Assembly: GCF_016702655.1 (NCBI RefSeq)
Contig: NZ_JADJDO010000001.1
Location: 310,001-374,000, forward strand
DNA length: 64,000 nucleotides
DNA from: Ideonella sp.
GTDB taxonomy: Bacteria; Pseudomonadota; Gammaproteobacteria; Burkholderiales; Burkholderiaceae_C
Direction of reading: 5' to 3'
A program made the translations under genes and the position numbers. Below are positions 37,060-46,628 of the stretch, in pieces. The notes under the pieces are model-generated. The model was given only the letters and a program-made list of their open reading frames with translations, made no database searches and was not told the DNA's origin. Every line of letters starts with the position of its first letter. The stretch's first letter is position 1.

Positions 37060-37245
37060 GTCCGTTGCGCTCGCGTGAGTCTTATAGTTCCTTGAACCGA
37101 TGCTCTTGCCGAGCTAGGGCTTGGAACATCGTCCGGCAGGCGTGAACGTCTCGCGTCAGATGATCCCAATGCCGGACTGACCTCGCCCACCTGAACCCTG
37201 GGTTCAGGAATGCGGCTCACGGTTCGCGACGGACACCACCTCATT
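37060..37245 (+). ncRNA. ssrS: 6S RNA
   Basis: The spacer after zapA folds as a long interrupted hairpin typical of 6S RNA, which sequesters sigma70 RNA polymerase in stationary phase. Recognisable parts are AGTTCCTTGAACCGATG on the 5' side and CACCTGAACCCTGGGTTCAGG followed by ATGCGGCTCACGG on the 3' side. A -10-like TAGAAT lies at 37048-37053. The location between zapA and an EVE gene agrees. Ends are estimated to about 10 bases. Confidence 0.88.
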
Positions 37246-37259
37246 GCCACTGACGCACG

Positions 37260-37733
<474 letters not shown>

Positions 37734-37736
<3 letters not shown>

Positions 37737-37766
37737 GAGGCTGAGAGGCCATCCAATGCACCCGCG
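37734..37766 (+). repeat. Dispersed GAGAGGCTGAGAGGC repeat (half copy)
   Basis: This stretch matches 11531-11563 with two mismatches, but here only the left arm is present, so no hairpin forms with a mirror copy. In both places the repeat begins exactly at the TGA stop of the preceding gene. Confidence 0.7.
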
Positions 37767-37894
37767 CCGCGCCCGCGGCCACGCCCTGCCGGGCAGGCCG
37801 GCCCGCAGCGAGCCATCACTTAAGATCGCAGCCCGTCGAGGCCCGGCCACGAGGCTGCACCTGTCTTGTTGCGAACCTGCGTCATGAGAAGTCA

Positions 37895-38530
37895 ATGAAG
37901 GACCTGCCGTGCCTGGCGCTGGCGGCGACGGTCTGGACCTACTGGACTTGCGTCGGCGCGATGATCGTGCGCGTTCGCCGCCGCACCCGCAAGCTGGCGG
38001 GCATCGTCCCGAGCCAGCCTGTCGAGCAGCTGATGTGGATCGTCTGGGTACCGCTGGTCGCGGCCTGGATGAGCCTGCCATATGTCGCGGCCGGCGCCGC
38101 TGCCCCGCCCTGGGGGCTGCCGGCCTGGGCGCACGCGGCCCCGCTCGGCGCCCTGCGCTGGGCCGCCGCCGGCGTCGGGGTCGCTTGCCTGCTGGCGAGC
38201 ATCGAATGCTGGCACCGCATGGGCAGAAGCTGGCGCATGGCCGTCGCTCCGGACGAGAAGACCGAGCTCATCACGACCGGCCTTTACGGCTACGTGCGCC
38301 ATCCGATCTACGCGCTGAGCATCGCGCTGATGCTGTGCACGGCCATCGTCGCGCCGACGCTGCCGGTGGCGGCGATGGCAGTCATTCACATCGGCCTGAT
38401 GAACTACAAGGCGCGCAACGAGGAGCGCTTCCTCAGCATGCGCGATGGCGCAACTTACCGGCGCTACATGCAGCGGACCGGGCGCTTCCTGCCCCGCCTG
38501 CACGCCGCCGGGTCCGACAGCGCACCATGA
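37895..38530 (+). CDS. Isoprenylcysteine carboxyl methyltransferase-family membrane protein
   Basis: A 211-residue membrane protein with about five hydrophobic helices and the ICMT/PEMT C-terminal signature: ELITTGLYGYVRHPIYALSI followed by NYKARNEERFLSMR. Such enzymes methylate lipids, isoprenoid-linked thiols or other hydrophobic acceptors using S-adenosylmethionine. The substrate is unknown. Its TGA overlaps the ATG of the following hydrolase gene, indicating co-translation. Confidence 0.83.
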   Translation: MKDLPCLALAATVWTYWTCVGAMIVRVRRRTRKLAGIVPSQPVEQLMWIVWVPLVAAWMSLPYVAAGAAAPPWGLPAWAHAAPLGALRWAAAGVGVACLLASIECWHRMGRSWRMAVAPDEKTELITTGLYGYVRHPIYALSIALMLCTAIVAPTLPVAAMAVIHIGLMNYKARNEERFLSMRDGATYRRYMQRTGRFLPRLHAAGSDSAP

Positions 38531-39561
38531 GCCTGCGCCGCCTGCACCCGTCCGCCTGGGTCGCGCTCGTGCTGCTGACTTCGATGGCGCTGGCCGATGC
38601 CGGCCCTGCCATCGCAACGACGCGTGGCGACGCCCTCGACGCGACCATCGAGCAGCGGCTGCTCGCACTCGACCCGCAGCGCATCTCCGGGCAGGACGTG
38701 CGCGAGGTACTCGCGCACGCGCCCGCGCCGCGCATCGTCGCGCTGCACGGCAGCCTGCCCATCGTCACGATGGAGCCCTTCGCCGAGTTCCTGGCGGCGA
38801 TGGGGTATCCGGACGAGCGATTGCGCCATCCGCGCGACGGTCGCATGAGCCTCTCCAGCTTCACCGACAGCCGCGAGATCGCCGGCAGCATCGCCTGGCA
38901 CTACGAGCGCGACGGCGTGATGCCGATCCTGATCGGGCACAGCCAGGGTGGGATGCTCGTGGTCAAGGTGCTGCAGGATCTGGCCGGCGCCTCGGGCCCG
39001 TCGCTCGCGGTATGGGACCCGATCGCTGGCGTTGCGCAAGACCGCAGCACGATCGTCGACCCGTTGAGCGGCGCGCAGCGCCCCGTCGTCGGGCTGCAGT
39101 TGCCGTATGCGGCGGCACTGGCCACCGGCAGGGCGATGCGCGTCCTGCTCGGCCAGTGGGACATGCTCGCGCGGCTGCGCAGCGTGCCGGACAGCACGGC
39201 CGAGTTCGGCGCCTACTTCATTGCGTGGGACCCGATTGCCCTCACCGGCCCCGACGCCGCGCACGACGACCCCTATCGCGCCACCGGCAGTGCCAGCGTG
39301 CGCAACATCATGCTGCCCGCCGACTACGGCCACCTGACGCTGCCATTGGCAAGGCACCTCGCCGACGATCCGGCGACGCGTCAATGGATAGAGCGCTTCG
39401 ATCCACGCGCGCAGGCCGCTGCGCCGCCTGACATCGCCGGCGCCGACCTGCGCAACATCGTGCACGCCGCCGACATCTGGCACAGCGTGAAGAAGAGCTG
39501 GTGCCTGCAGGCGCAACAGTACGCGCTGGCCCGGCGCGCCGGCCGGCAGGCTGCGCGCTAG
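38527..39561 (+). CDS. Exported alpha/beta-hydrolase-like protein (paralogue 1)
   Basis: A 344-residue protein with an N-terminal signal peptide (AWVALVLLTSMALADAGPAIA). A lipase-type nucleophile elbow GHSQGG is preceded by IVALHGSLPIVTM, so an alpha/beta-hydrolase fold with catalytic serine is likely. It shares ALDP-x-R, FLAxMGYPxxRLRHPxDGR, IA-x2-AW-x-YER-x2-MP and GHSQGG with the lipoprotein at 40968-42020 at similar spacing, so the two are paralogues. Substrate unknown. It lies 6 bp before the acyltransferase-like gene. Confidence 0.75.
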   Translation: MSLRRLHPSAWVALVLLTSMALADAGPAIATTRGDALDATIEQRLLALDPQRISGQDVREVLAHAPAPRIVALHGSLPIVTMEPFAEFLAAMGYPDERLRHPRDGRMSLSSFTDSREIAGSIAWHYERDGVMPILIGHSQGGMLVVKVLQDLAGASGPSLAVWDPIAGVAQDRSTIVDPLSGAQRPVVGLQLPYAAALATGRAMRVLLGQWDMLARLRSVPDSTAEFGAYFIAWDPIALTGPDAAHDDPYRATGSASVRNIMLPADYGHLTLPLARHLADDPATRQWIERFDPRAQAAAPPDIAGADLRNIVHAADIWHSVKKSWCLQAQQYALARRAGRQAAR

Positions 39562-39567
39562 CCGACG

Positions 39568-40884
39568 ATGGGTGCGCCGCTGCGGCTCAATCTCTTCCAG
39601 CGCGCGATGCTGCGCTGGCGCGACCTGCATCCGTACAACCCGGTGCACGTGATTTGCGTGCCCACCGCGCTCGAGCCAGCGCGGCTGCGCGCCTGCATCG
39701 CCGAGCGGCTCGAGCAGATCGGCCTTGCCGGCCTGGCTGTCGACAGATCGCGCCGGCGCGTGCGCTATCGGTCCGGGCCGGTCGCGGTGGATCTGACCGT
39801 CGTCGACGCCGAAGGCGACGCGAGCGCGGCCCTGTGCCGATTGATCGAGCGCGAATTCAACCGGCCGTTCGTGGCGGATCGCGTCGAGAATCCCATTCGC
39901 TTCTTCGCGATCGACGAAGGCAATGCGTTCCGCCTCGCCCTCGTCTACGACCACTTCGTCGCCAGCGGCGACTCGATCGCCCGCCTGCTCACCGCGATCG
40001 CGAGCTGCGCCGGCATGCCGCAGCGCACATGGCCGCCGCTGGTGCTGCAGCACGCGCCTGCCACCTACCGTAACCTGCTGCTGCGCCATCCGCTGTGGGC
40101 GCTGCGCGCCGCCCTGGCACTGCCACGCATGATCGCCGGCGCGCGCCGAGCCTATCGGCCGCGCTATGCCGATGTCGAGGACGGCGCCAATGCCTACCGC
40201 GAGTTGCGGATCGATGCACCGCAGGCGGCCGCACTGCGCGCCGCGGCCAAGGCCTGGGACGTGACGCTCAACGAACTGCTGATGGCCGCGATGCTGCTGG
40301 CACTATCGCCGCACGCGCTGGATCGGCGTCGCGAGCCGCGGCGCAGCGAACTCGCGCTGGCGTCGATCCTGAACATGCGGCGCGACTTCGGGCCCGACGC
40401 GCAGGACGCACTCAACCCCTTTCTGGCCGCGTTTCGCGTCTCGCACGCCGTGCCCGACGGCATGGCCCTGAGCGAGCTCGCACTCGAGGTGCATGCGCAG
40501 GCGGCACGCGTGAAGCGTGGCCACCTCTACCTGCAGAGCCTGATCGCGCTCGGCGTCTCGGCCCTGCTGTGGCCGATGCTGAGCCTGCGCCGGCGACACG
40601 CCTTCTTTCCGAAGTACTTTGCCGTCTGGGCGGGCATCACGTCGCTCGACGTGGACGCGCTATGGGCGCGCAGCGCGGACGCCGGCTGCGAAGGCCTCGA
40701 CTACCTGCGCGCGGTGCCGACCGGCCCCTTGTGCCCGGTCGTGTTCGCCGTCACGGCGGCGCGCGGCGCGCTGAACGTCGGCATTGCCTATCGCACGGCC
40801 GCGTTCTCGCGCCCGGCCCTGGAGCGCCTGGCCGCCGATTTCATGCGCGCCATCGCCTCGGCGCGCGCGGAGTCAGGTGCATGA
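39568..40884 (+). CDS. Condensation/CoA-acyltransferase-fold protein
   Basis: A 438-residue protein resembling the chloramphenicol-acetyltransferase/condensation superfamily: an N-terminal half with FFAIDEGNAFRLALVYDHFVASGDS, where HFVASGD replaces the HHxxxDG active site (second His and final Gly missing), and a C-terminal half with a conserved asparagine-bearing segment VTLNELLMAAMLLAL and LASILNMRRDFG. It has no carrier-protein domain. It likely transfers acyl groups to an alcohol or amine, or is a non-catalytic homologue. It lies between two paralogous hydrolases. Confidence 0.65.
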   Translation: MGAPLRLNLFQRAMLRWRDLHPYNPVHVICVPTALEPARLRACIAERLEQIGLAGLAVDRSRRRVRYRSGPVAVDLTVVDAEGDASAALCRLIEREFNRPFVADRVENPIRFFAIDEGNAFRLALVYDHFVASGDSIARLLTAIASCAGMPQRTWPPLVLQHAPATYRNLLLRHPLWALRAALALPRMIAGARRAYRPRYADVEDGANAYRELRIDAPQAAALRAAAKAWDVTLNELLMAAMLLALSPHALDRRREPRRSELALASILNMRRDFGPDAQDALNPFLAAFRVSHAVPDGMALSELALEVHAQAARVKRGHLYLQSLIALGVSALLWPMLSLRRRHAFFPKYFAVWAGITSLDVDALWARSADAGCEGLDYLRAVPTGPLCPVVFAVTAARGALNVGIAYRTAAFSRPALERLAADFMRAIASARAESGA

Positions 40885-40967
40885 GCCCGCCGGGCCGCCA
40901 TGGGCCACGAAGGGGCCCCTCCGGGTCCCTTGGCGAATACCGGAGTGCGAGGCACGAAGGCACACCA

Positions 40968-42020
40968 ATGAATCGGCGCGCGCTGCTGGCCGCGTTCGGC
41001 TTGGCGCTGGCCATGGCCGGCTGTGCGACGGCGCCCCCTGCCGATCGTGCCGCCCAGGCACCCGAGGCGACAGGCCCGCAGGCCGTCCTGGGGTCGATGG
41101 CGCTGGATGCGCAGCTCGAAGCGCGCATCCTCGCGCTCGATCCCGAGCGCGTGACTGACAGCGAAGTGCGCACGGTGCTCGCGGCCGGCCCAACGCCGCG
41201 TATCCTCGCGCTGCACGGCGGGGTCTATCCGGTGCATCTGCTGATGGATTCGTTCTCGCGCTTCCTCGCGGGAATGGGCTATCCGCAGGCCCGGCTGCGC
41301 CACCCCGGCGATGGGCGCCGCTCGCACAGCCCGTATGAAGACAGCACCCAGATCGCAGGCCTCGTCGCCTGGTACTACGAGCGCGAAGGCATGATGCCGA
41401 TGATGGTCGGCCACAGCCAGGGGGGCATCCAGTTGGTGAAGGTGCTGCACGATCTTGCCGGCGACGGCAGCGCGCAGATCCGGGTCTGGAATCCGCGCAC
41501 CGACAGCGCCGAAGACCGGGTCACGATCGTCGATCCCTACACCGGCGCCGAACGCCCGGTCGTCGGGCTGCGCATCGGCTATGCCTCGGTGGTCGGTGCC
41601 GGCGGTTCGGCGCTGCTACTGCCCAACCAGTGGAGCATGGTCAAGCGGCTGCACAGCATCCCCGACTCGGTGCAGGACTTCACGGGGTTTGCGCTCGGCG
41701 TCGACCTGATCGCCTGGGACCTGCCGGGCGCAGCCGCGACCTACACGGCGCGCGGCAGTGCGCAAGTGCGCAACGTCGGCTTGCCCGCGGAGTACTCGCA
41801 TGTGTTCGTGCCCCAGACCTCGCACCTCGCGCGCGAGCCCGCGATGCGCGAATGGATCAACGCCTACGTGCCGGGCCGCGCCGCGCCGGTGCCGCCGGAG
41901 GCAGGGCCGGCCGACAACAGCCTGTGGGCGGCCGACGTCTGGTACAGCATCAAGAAGCACTGGGTGCTGGAGGCGCAGCAGTTCGTGCGCGCGCGGCGCA
42001 CGCTGGCGGCATCGCGATAA
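40968..42020 (+). CDS. Alpha/beta-hydrolase-like lipoprotein (paralogue 2)
   Basis: A 350-residue lipoprotein: MNRRALLAAFGLALAMAGC ends in a lipobox. The body has ILALHGGVYPVHLLMDSFSRFLAGMGYP, AWYYEREGMMPMMVGHSQGG and a C-terminal SIKKHWVLEAQQFVRARR that mirrors SVKKSWCLQAQQYALARR of paralogue 1. The start is the ATG at 40968; the 83 bp before it contain no other gene. It probably acts in the periplasm on the same class of compound as paralogue 1, perhaps tethered to the outer membrane. Substrate not recognisable. Confidence 0.75.
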   Translation: MNRRALLAAFGLALAMAGCATAPPADRAAQAPEATGPQAVLGSMALDAQLEARILALDPERVTDSEVRTVLAAGPTPRILALHGGVYPVHLLMDSFSRFLAGMGYPQARLRHPGDGRRSHSPYEDSTQIAGLVAWYYEREGMMPMMVGHSQGGIQLVKVLHDLAGDGSAQIRVWNPRTDSAEDRVTIVDPYTGAERPVVGLRIGYASVVGAGGSALLLPNQWSMVKRLHSIPDSVQDFTGFALGVDLIAWDLPGAAATYTARGSAQVRNVGLPAEYSHVFVPQTSHLAREPAMREWINAYVPGRAAPVPPEAGPADNSLWAADVWYSIKKHWVLEAQQFVRARRTLAASR

Positions 42021-42031
42021 CTCGCCAGGGC

Positions 42032-44842
42032 CTACTCTGGCGCCAGTGCCAGTTGCCCGCCGCCGAAACTCGTTCTCTTCTTCAACTCGCCGCCCACGCC
42101 GACGCGCACCGCGCAGTACTTGAACTCGGGAATCTTGCCAAAGGGGTCGAGCGCCGGGTTGGTGAGCACGTTGGCTGCCGCTTCGTAGAAGCAGAACGGG
42201 ATGAAGATCGCGCCGCGCGGCGTGCCGTCGTCGGCGCGGGCGTACAAGGTGACCTTGCCGCGCCGCGACTGCACGACGATCGTCGCGCCGGGCTCGACGC
42301 CGAGGGCCGCCAGGTCGAGCGGGTGCATCGAGGCCACCGGCTCGGGCTCGATCGCGTCGAGCACGCGCGAGCGCCGCGTCATGCTGCCGGTGTGCCAATG
42401 CTCGAGCTGGCGCCCGGTGATCAGCACCATCGGGTACTCGGCGTCGGGCTGCTCGGCAGCGGGGATGAGGTCGGCCGGGACGATGCGGCCGCGGCCGTTC
42501 TCGGTCGGGAAGCGACGCCTGAAGACGACCGGTTCGCCGGGGTCGCCTTCGGCCTCGCAGGGATAGGTCACCGCCGACTCGGCCTGCAGCCGCGCCCAGG
42601 TGATGCCGGCGATCGATGGCATCGCGCGGCGCATCTCGTCGAACACTGACTCGGGGCCCGCATCTTCCCAATCCAGCCCCAGGCCGCGCGCCATCTGCTG
42701 GATGATCCACAGGTCCTGGCGCGCGTCGCCCGGCGGCGTGATCGCCTGGCGGCCGAGTTGCAGCGTGCGGTCGGTGTTGGTGAAGGTCCCGGTCTTCTCG
42801 GGGAAGGCCGACGCAGGCAGAACGACGTCGGCGAGCGCCGCGGTCTCGGTGAGGAAGATGTCCTGCACCACCAGGCACTCGAGCCGCGCCAGCGCCGCGC
42901 GCGCGTGCTGCGCATCGGGGTCGGACATCGCCGGGTTCTCGCCCATGATGTACATCCCGCGCACCCGCCCGGCAGCGATCGCGCCGATGACCTCGACCAC
43001 CGTCAGGCCGGGCTCGACCGGCAGCGCCGTACCCCACAGTTGCTCGAACTTCGCGCGCGCCTGCGCCGACGCGACGCGCTGGTAGTCGGGGTACATCATC
43101 GGGATCAGCCCGGCGTCGGATGCGCCCTGCACGTTGTTCTGCCCGCGCAGCGGGTGCAGCCCGGTGCCGGGGCGGCCGATCTGCCCGGTCACGAGCGCGA
43201 GCGCGATCAGGCAGCGCGCGTTGTCGGTGCCGTGCACATGCTGGCTCACGCCCATGCCCCACAGGATCATCGACGCGCGCGACGTTGCGTACAGCCGCGC
43301 CACCTCGCGGATCGTCGCCGCGGCGATGCCGCAGCGCGGCGCCATCGCCTCCGGGCTGTAGGCTTGGACCTTGCGCGCGAGTTCGTCGTAGCCGCTGGTG
43401 CGGTCGCGAACAAAGCCGGCATCGGCCAGGCCTTCGCTCACGATCACGTGCAGCATCGCGTTGAGCAGCGCGACGTCGCTGTCGGGCTTGAAGGCCAGGT
43501 AGTGCGTCGCGTGGCGCGCGAGTTCGGAGCGCCGCGGGTCGGCGAGGATGAGCCTGGTTCCCGCCTTGACCGCGTTCTTGATCCAGGTTGCCGCAACCGG
43601 ATGATTGGCGACCGGATTGGCGCCGATCACGAACACGACCTCGGCCTGCGCGACGTCGCGCACCGGGTTCGAGACTGCCGCCGATCCCAGGCCCTCGAGC
43701 AGTGCGGCGACGCTCGATGCGTGGCAGAGGCGCGTGCAGTGATCGACGTTGTTGGTGCGAAAGCCCGTGCGGACGAGCTTCTGGAACAGATAGGCCTCCT
43801 CGTTGCTGCCCTTGGCCGATCCGAAACCTGCGAGCGCCTGCCCACCATCGCGGTCGCGGATCGTGCGCAGCCCGGCGTTCGCGACGGCGAGCGCTTCGTC
43901 CCAGCTCGCTTCGCGAAACAGCGCTTGCAGTTGGTCGGGGTCGGCAGTCAGGTCGGCCCGCTTGGCGGCGCCTGGCTTCCTGATCAGCGGCCGGGTCAGG
44001 CGCTGGCGGTGGTGCACGTAGTCGAAGCCGTAGCGCCCCTTGACGCACAGCCGGCCCGCGTTGGCCGGCCCGTCGCGACCTTCGACGCGGATGATGCGGT
44101 TGTCCTGCACATGGTAGGTGAGCTGGCAGCCTACGCCACAGTACGGACACACCGAATCCACCTGCTTGGCCGCCACCGCGCCGGCCTGCGCCAGCGGCGA
44201 AGACCTTGGTGCACTGGGCGAAGGCGCACCCATGAGGGCACCGGTCGGGCAGGCGCGGACGCACTCGCCGCAGGCGACGCAACTGCTCGCGCCCAACGTG
44301 TCGTCGAGGTCGAACACGATCCTGGCCTGCGCGCCGCGGTAGGCGAAACCGATCACGTCGTTGACCTGGACCTCGCGGCACGCGCGCACGCAGCGCGTGC
44401 AGTGGATGCAGGCCTCGAGATTCACCGCGATCGCGGGGTGCGAGCGGTCGGGCGCGGGGGCCTGGCGTGCGCGCGGGAAGCGCGAGTCGTTGACGCCGAG
44501 TTCACGCGCCCAGTGGTCGAGTTTCGAATCGGCGCGCAACGGCGTTTCGGGCCGGTCCGCGCACAGCAGCTCGACGACCGTGCGCTGCGCGTGCAGCGCG
44601 CGCGCGCTCGCGGTCGAGACCACCATCCCTGCCTGCGGCTGGCGGCAGCACGAGGCGGCGAGCGCGCGCTCGCCCGCCACCTCGACGACGCAGGCGCGGC
44701 AGTTGCCGTCCGGTCGCAGGCCGTCGCCGTGGCACAGGTGCGGGATCGCGATGCCTTCGCGCGCCGCGACTTCGAACAGCGTCTCGCCCGGCCGAGCGTC
44801 GACGCCCCGGCCGTCGAGCGTGAACGCGATCGTCGCCGCCAT
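42032..44842 (-). CDS. fdsA: NAD-dependent formate dehydrogenase, molybdopterin alpha subunit (FdsA type)
   Basis: A 936-residue subunit oxidising formate to CO2. The N-terminal NuoG-like [2Fe-2S] domain has Cys37, Cys48, Cys51 and Cys65; two [4Fe-4S] motifs follow (CIHCTRCVRAC near 145, CVACGECVRACP near 188), then CPYCGVGC near 232. The metal ligand is Cys373 in TRLCHASS (cysteine, not selenocysteine), followed by the catalytic histidine. The C-terminal part binds the molybdopterin dinucleotides. It overlaps the beta subunit gene end to end. Confidence 0.93.
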   Translation of the reverse strand: MAATIAFTLDGRGVDARPGETLFEVAAREGIAIPHLCHGDGLRPDGNCRACVVEVAGERALAASCCRQPQAGMVVSTASARALHAQRTVVELLCADRPETPLRADSKLDHWARELGVNDSRFPRARQAPAPDRSHPAIAVNLEACIHCTRCVRACREVQVNDVIGFAYRGAQARIVFDLDDTLGASSCVACGECVRACPTGALMGAPSPSAPRSSPLAQAGAVAAKQVDSVCPYCGVGCQLTYHVQDNRIIRVEGRDGPANAGRLCVKGRYGFDYVHHRQRLTRPLIRKPGAAKRADLTADPDQLQALFREASWDEALAVANAGLRTIRDRDGGQALAGFGSAKGSNEEAYLFQKLVRTGFRTNNVDHCTRLCHASSVAALLEGLGSAAVSNPVRDVAQAEVVFVIGANPVANHPVAATWIKNAVKAGTRLILADPRRSELARHATHYLAFKPDSDVALLNAMLHVIVSEGLADAGFVRDRTSGYDELARKVQAYSPEAMAPRCGIAAATIREVARLYATSRASMILWGMGVSQHVHGTDNARCLIALALVTGQIGRPGTGLHPLRGQNNVQGASDAGLIPMMYPDYQRVASAQARAKFEQLWGTALPVEPGLTVVEVIGAIAAGRVRGMYIMGENPAMSDPDAQHARAALARLECLVVQDIFLTETAALADVVLPASAFPEKTGTFTNTDRTLQLGRQAITPPGDARQDLWIIQQMARGLGLDWEDAGPESVFDEMRRAMPSIAGITWARLQAESAVTYPCEAEGDPGEPVVFRRRFPTENGRGRIVPADLIPAAEQPDAEYPMVLITGRQLEHWHTGSMTRRSRVLDAIEPEPVASMHPLDLAALGVEPGATIVVQSRRGKVTLYARADDGTPRGAIFIPFCFYEAAANVLTNPALDPFGKIPEFKYCAVRVGVGGELKKRTSFGGGQLALAPE

Positions 44843-46507
44843 TCAGCCGATCTCGCGCGCAAAAAAGCGCATCACGCTGCGCACCGGATTGGGCGCCGCC
44901 TGCCCGAGGCCGCAGATCGAGGCGTCTGCCATCGCCTGGGCAAGGTCTTCAAGCAGCGGCTGGTTCCACTTCGGTTCGCGCAGCAGCGCCGCGGCCTTGG
45001 CAGTCCCGACCCGGCAGGGCGTGCACTGACCGCAGGATTCGTCGGCGAAGAATTCCATCATGCTCTGCGCAGCGTCGCGCGCGCGGTCGTGCTGAGAAAG
45101 AACGATGATGGCCGCCGAACCGATGAAGCAACCGTGCTCGGCGAGGGTATCGAAGTCGAGCGCCTGGTCGGCGAGCGCCGCCGGCAGGATGCCGCCCGAC
45201 GCGCCGCCGGGCAGGTAAGCGTAGAGCTCATGCCCGGGTAGCATGCCGCCGCAGTATTCGGCGATCAGCTCGCGCGCGCTGATGCCCGCCGGCGCGATGT
45301 AAACGCCCGGCCGCGCAACGCGGCCGCTGACCGAGAACGAGCGCAGGCCCTTTCGACCGCGCCGTCCGTGGCCGGCAAACCAGTCCGGACCACGTTCGAC
45401 GATGTCGCGCACCCAGACCAGGGTCTCGAGGTTGTGCTCCAGCGTCGGCCGGCCGAACAGCCCCGCTTGCGCGACGTAGGGCGGGCGCAGGCGCGGCATG
45501 CCGCGCCGGCCCTCGATCGATTCGATCATCGCCGACTCCTCGCCGCAGATGTAGGCGCCGGCGCCGCGGCGCAGCTCGATTTCGGGCAGCGCGCAGGGCG
45601 GGTCGGCGGCGAGCGCGGCGAGCTCGCGCGCCAGCAGCGCGCGGCAGGCCGCGTACTCGTCGCGTAGATAGACATAGATCTTCTCCACGCCGACCACCTG
45701 CGCCGCGATCAGCATGCCTTCGAGGCAGCGGTGCGGGTCGCGCTCCAGCCACCAGCGGTCCTTGAAGGTGCCCGGTTCGCCCTCGTCGATGTTGACCGCC
45801 ATCAGGCGCGGCGCGGGCTCGGCGCGCACGATGCGCCACTTGCGCCCGGCCGGGAAGCCCGCGCCGCCAAGGCCGCGCAGCCCTGCATGCTCCATGGCTT
45901 GCAGCAACGACTCGGCCGCAAGCAGGCCCCCGGCGCAGGCGGCCAGCGTCGCGTAGCCGCCCGCGGCGCGGTAGGCGGCCAGATCGATGCAGGCCGGAAG
46001 TTGCGCCTCGACCTCGCCGCGAGCGACGGCAGCGGCGACACCAGCGGCGTCGGCGTGCTCGATCGCATTGCGGCCGACGACGGCCACCGGCGCGCCGTGG
46101 CAGCGGCCCACGCAGGGAGCAGAGGCGATGCGCACGCCGGCCATCCCGGCGAGCGCGGCCTGCAGCTCGCGCGCGCCTGCCATCGCGCACGACAACGACG
46201 TGCACACCCGCACCGTCAACGCCGGCGGCGGGCTCTCGCCCTCGCGCACGATGTCGAAGTGGTGATAGAAGCTCGCCACCTCGAACACCTCGGCCGGCGC
46301 GAGCTTCAGCTCCGCGGCCAGTGCAACGAGGTGCTGCACGGACAGGCCGTGGTAGCGGTCCTGGATCAGATGCAGGTGTTCGATCAGCAGATCGCGCCGG
46401 CGCGCCCGCTCGCCCAGCAGCGCCGCGACTTCGGCGTGCGCCTGCGGCGCCACCAGCGTGCGGCCCTTGGGCGACGCCTTCACTGTCGGTTGCCGCCGTT
46501 CCTGCAT
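44843..46507 (-). CDS. fdsB: Formate dehydrogenase NAD/FMN subunit, NuoE-NuoF fusion (FdsB type)
   Basis: A 554-residue fusion. Residues about 20-150 are a NuoE-like thioredoxin-fold [2Fe-2S] domain (CTSLSC at 102-107 and APCVGRC at 131-136). The rest is NuoF-like: GLRGLGGAGFPAGRKW for FMN/NAD, GAGAYICGEESAMIESIEG, and the [4Fe-4S] set ESCGQCTPCRVGT. I chose the ATG at 46507 (MQERRQPTVK) since the longer frame encodes an unconserved 69-residue prefix. It sits directly upstream of the alpha subunit, with no gap. In classical fds operons NuoE and NuoF parts are separate genes. Confidence 0.9.
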   Translation of the reverse strand: MQERRQPTVKASPKGRTLVAPQAHAEVAALLGERARRRDLLIEHLHLIQDRYHGLSVQHLVALAAELKLAPAEVFEVASFYHHFDIVREGESPPPALTVRVCTSLSCAMAGARELQAALAGMAGVRIASAPCVGRCHGAPVAVVGRNAIEHADAAGVAAAVARGEVEAQLPACIDLAAYRAAGGYATLAACAGGLLAAESLLQAMEHAGLRGLGGAGFPAGRKWRIVRAEPAPRLMAVNIDEGEPGTFKDRWWLERDPHRCLEGMLIAAQVVGVEKIYVYLRDEYAACRALLARELAALAADPPCALPEIELRRGAGAYICGEESAMIESIEGRRGMPRLRPPYVAQAGLFGRPTLEHNLETLVWVRDIVERGPDWFAGHGRRGRKGLRSFSVSGRVARPGVYIAPAGISARELIAEYCGGMLPGHELYAYLPGGASGGILPAALADQALDFDTLAEHGCFIGSAAIIVLSQHDRARDAAQSMMEFFADESCGQCTPCRVGTAKAAALLREPKWNQPLLEDLAQAMADASICGLGQAAPNPVRSVMRFFAREIG

Positions 46508-46628
46508 CCTGCCTGCACCCCTTTCGCGCGCGATGTTACCTGCTGCGGATGGGCCGGGCCCGGCAGGCGACAATGGCCGGCCCGCCGCCCTTGCACGCGC
46601 CAACCCGGCCTGCGCCACACTACCGAAC

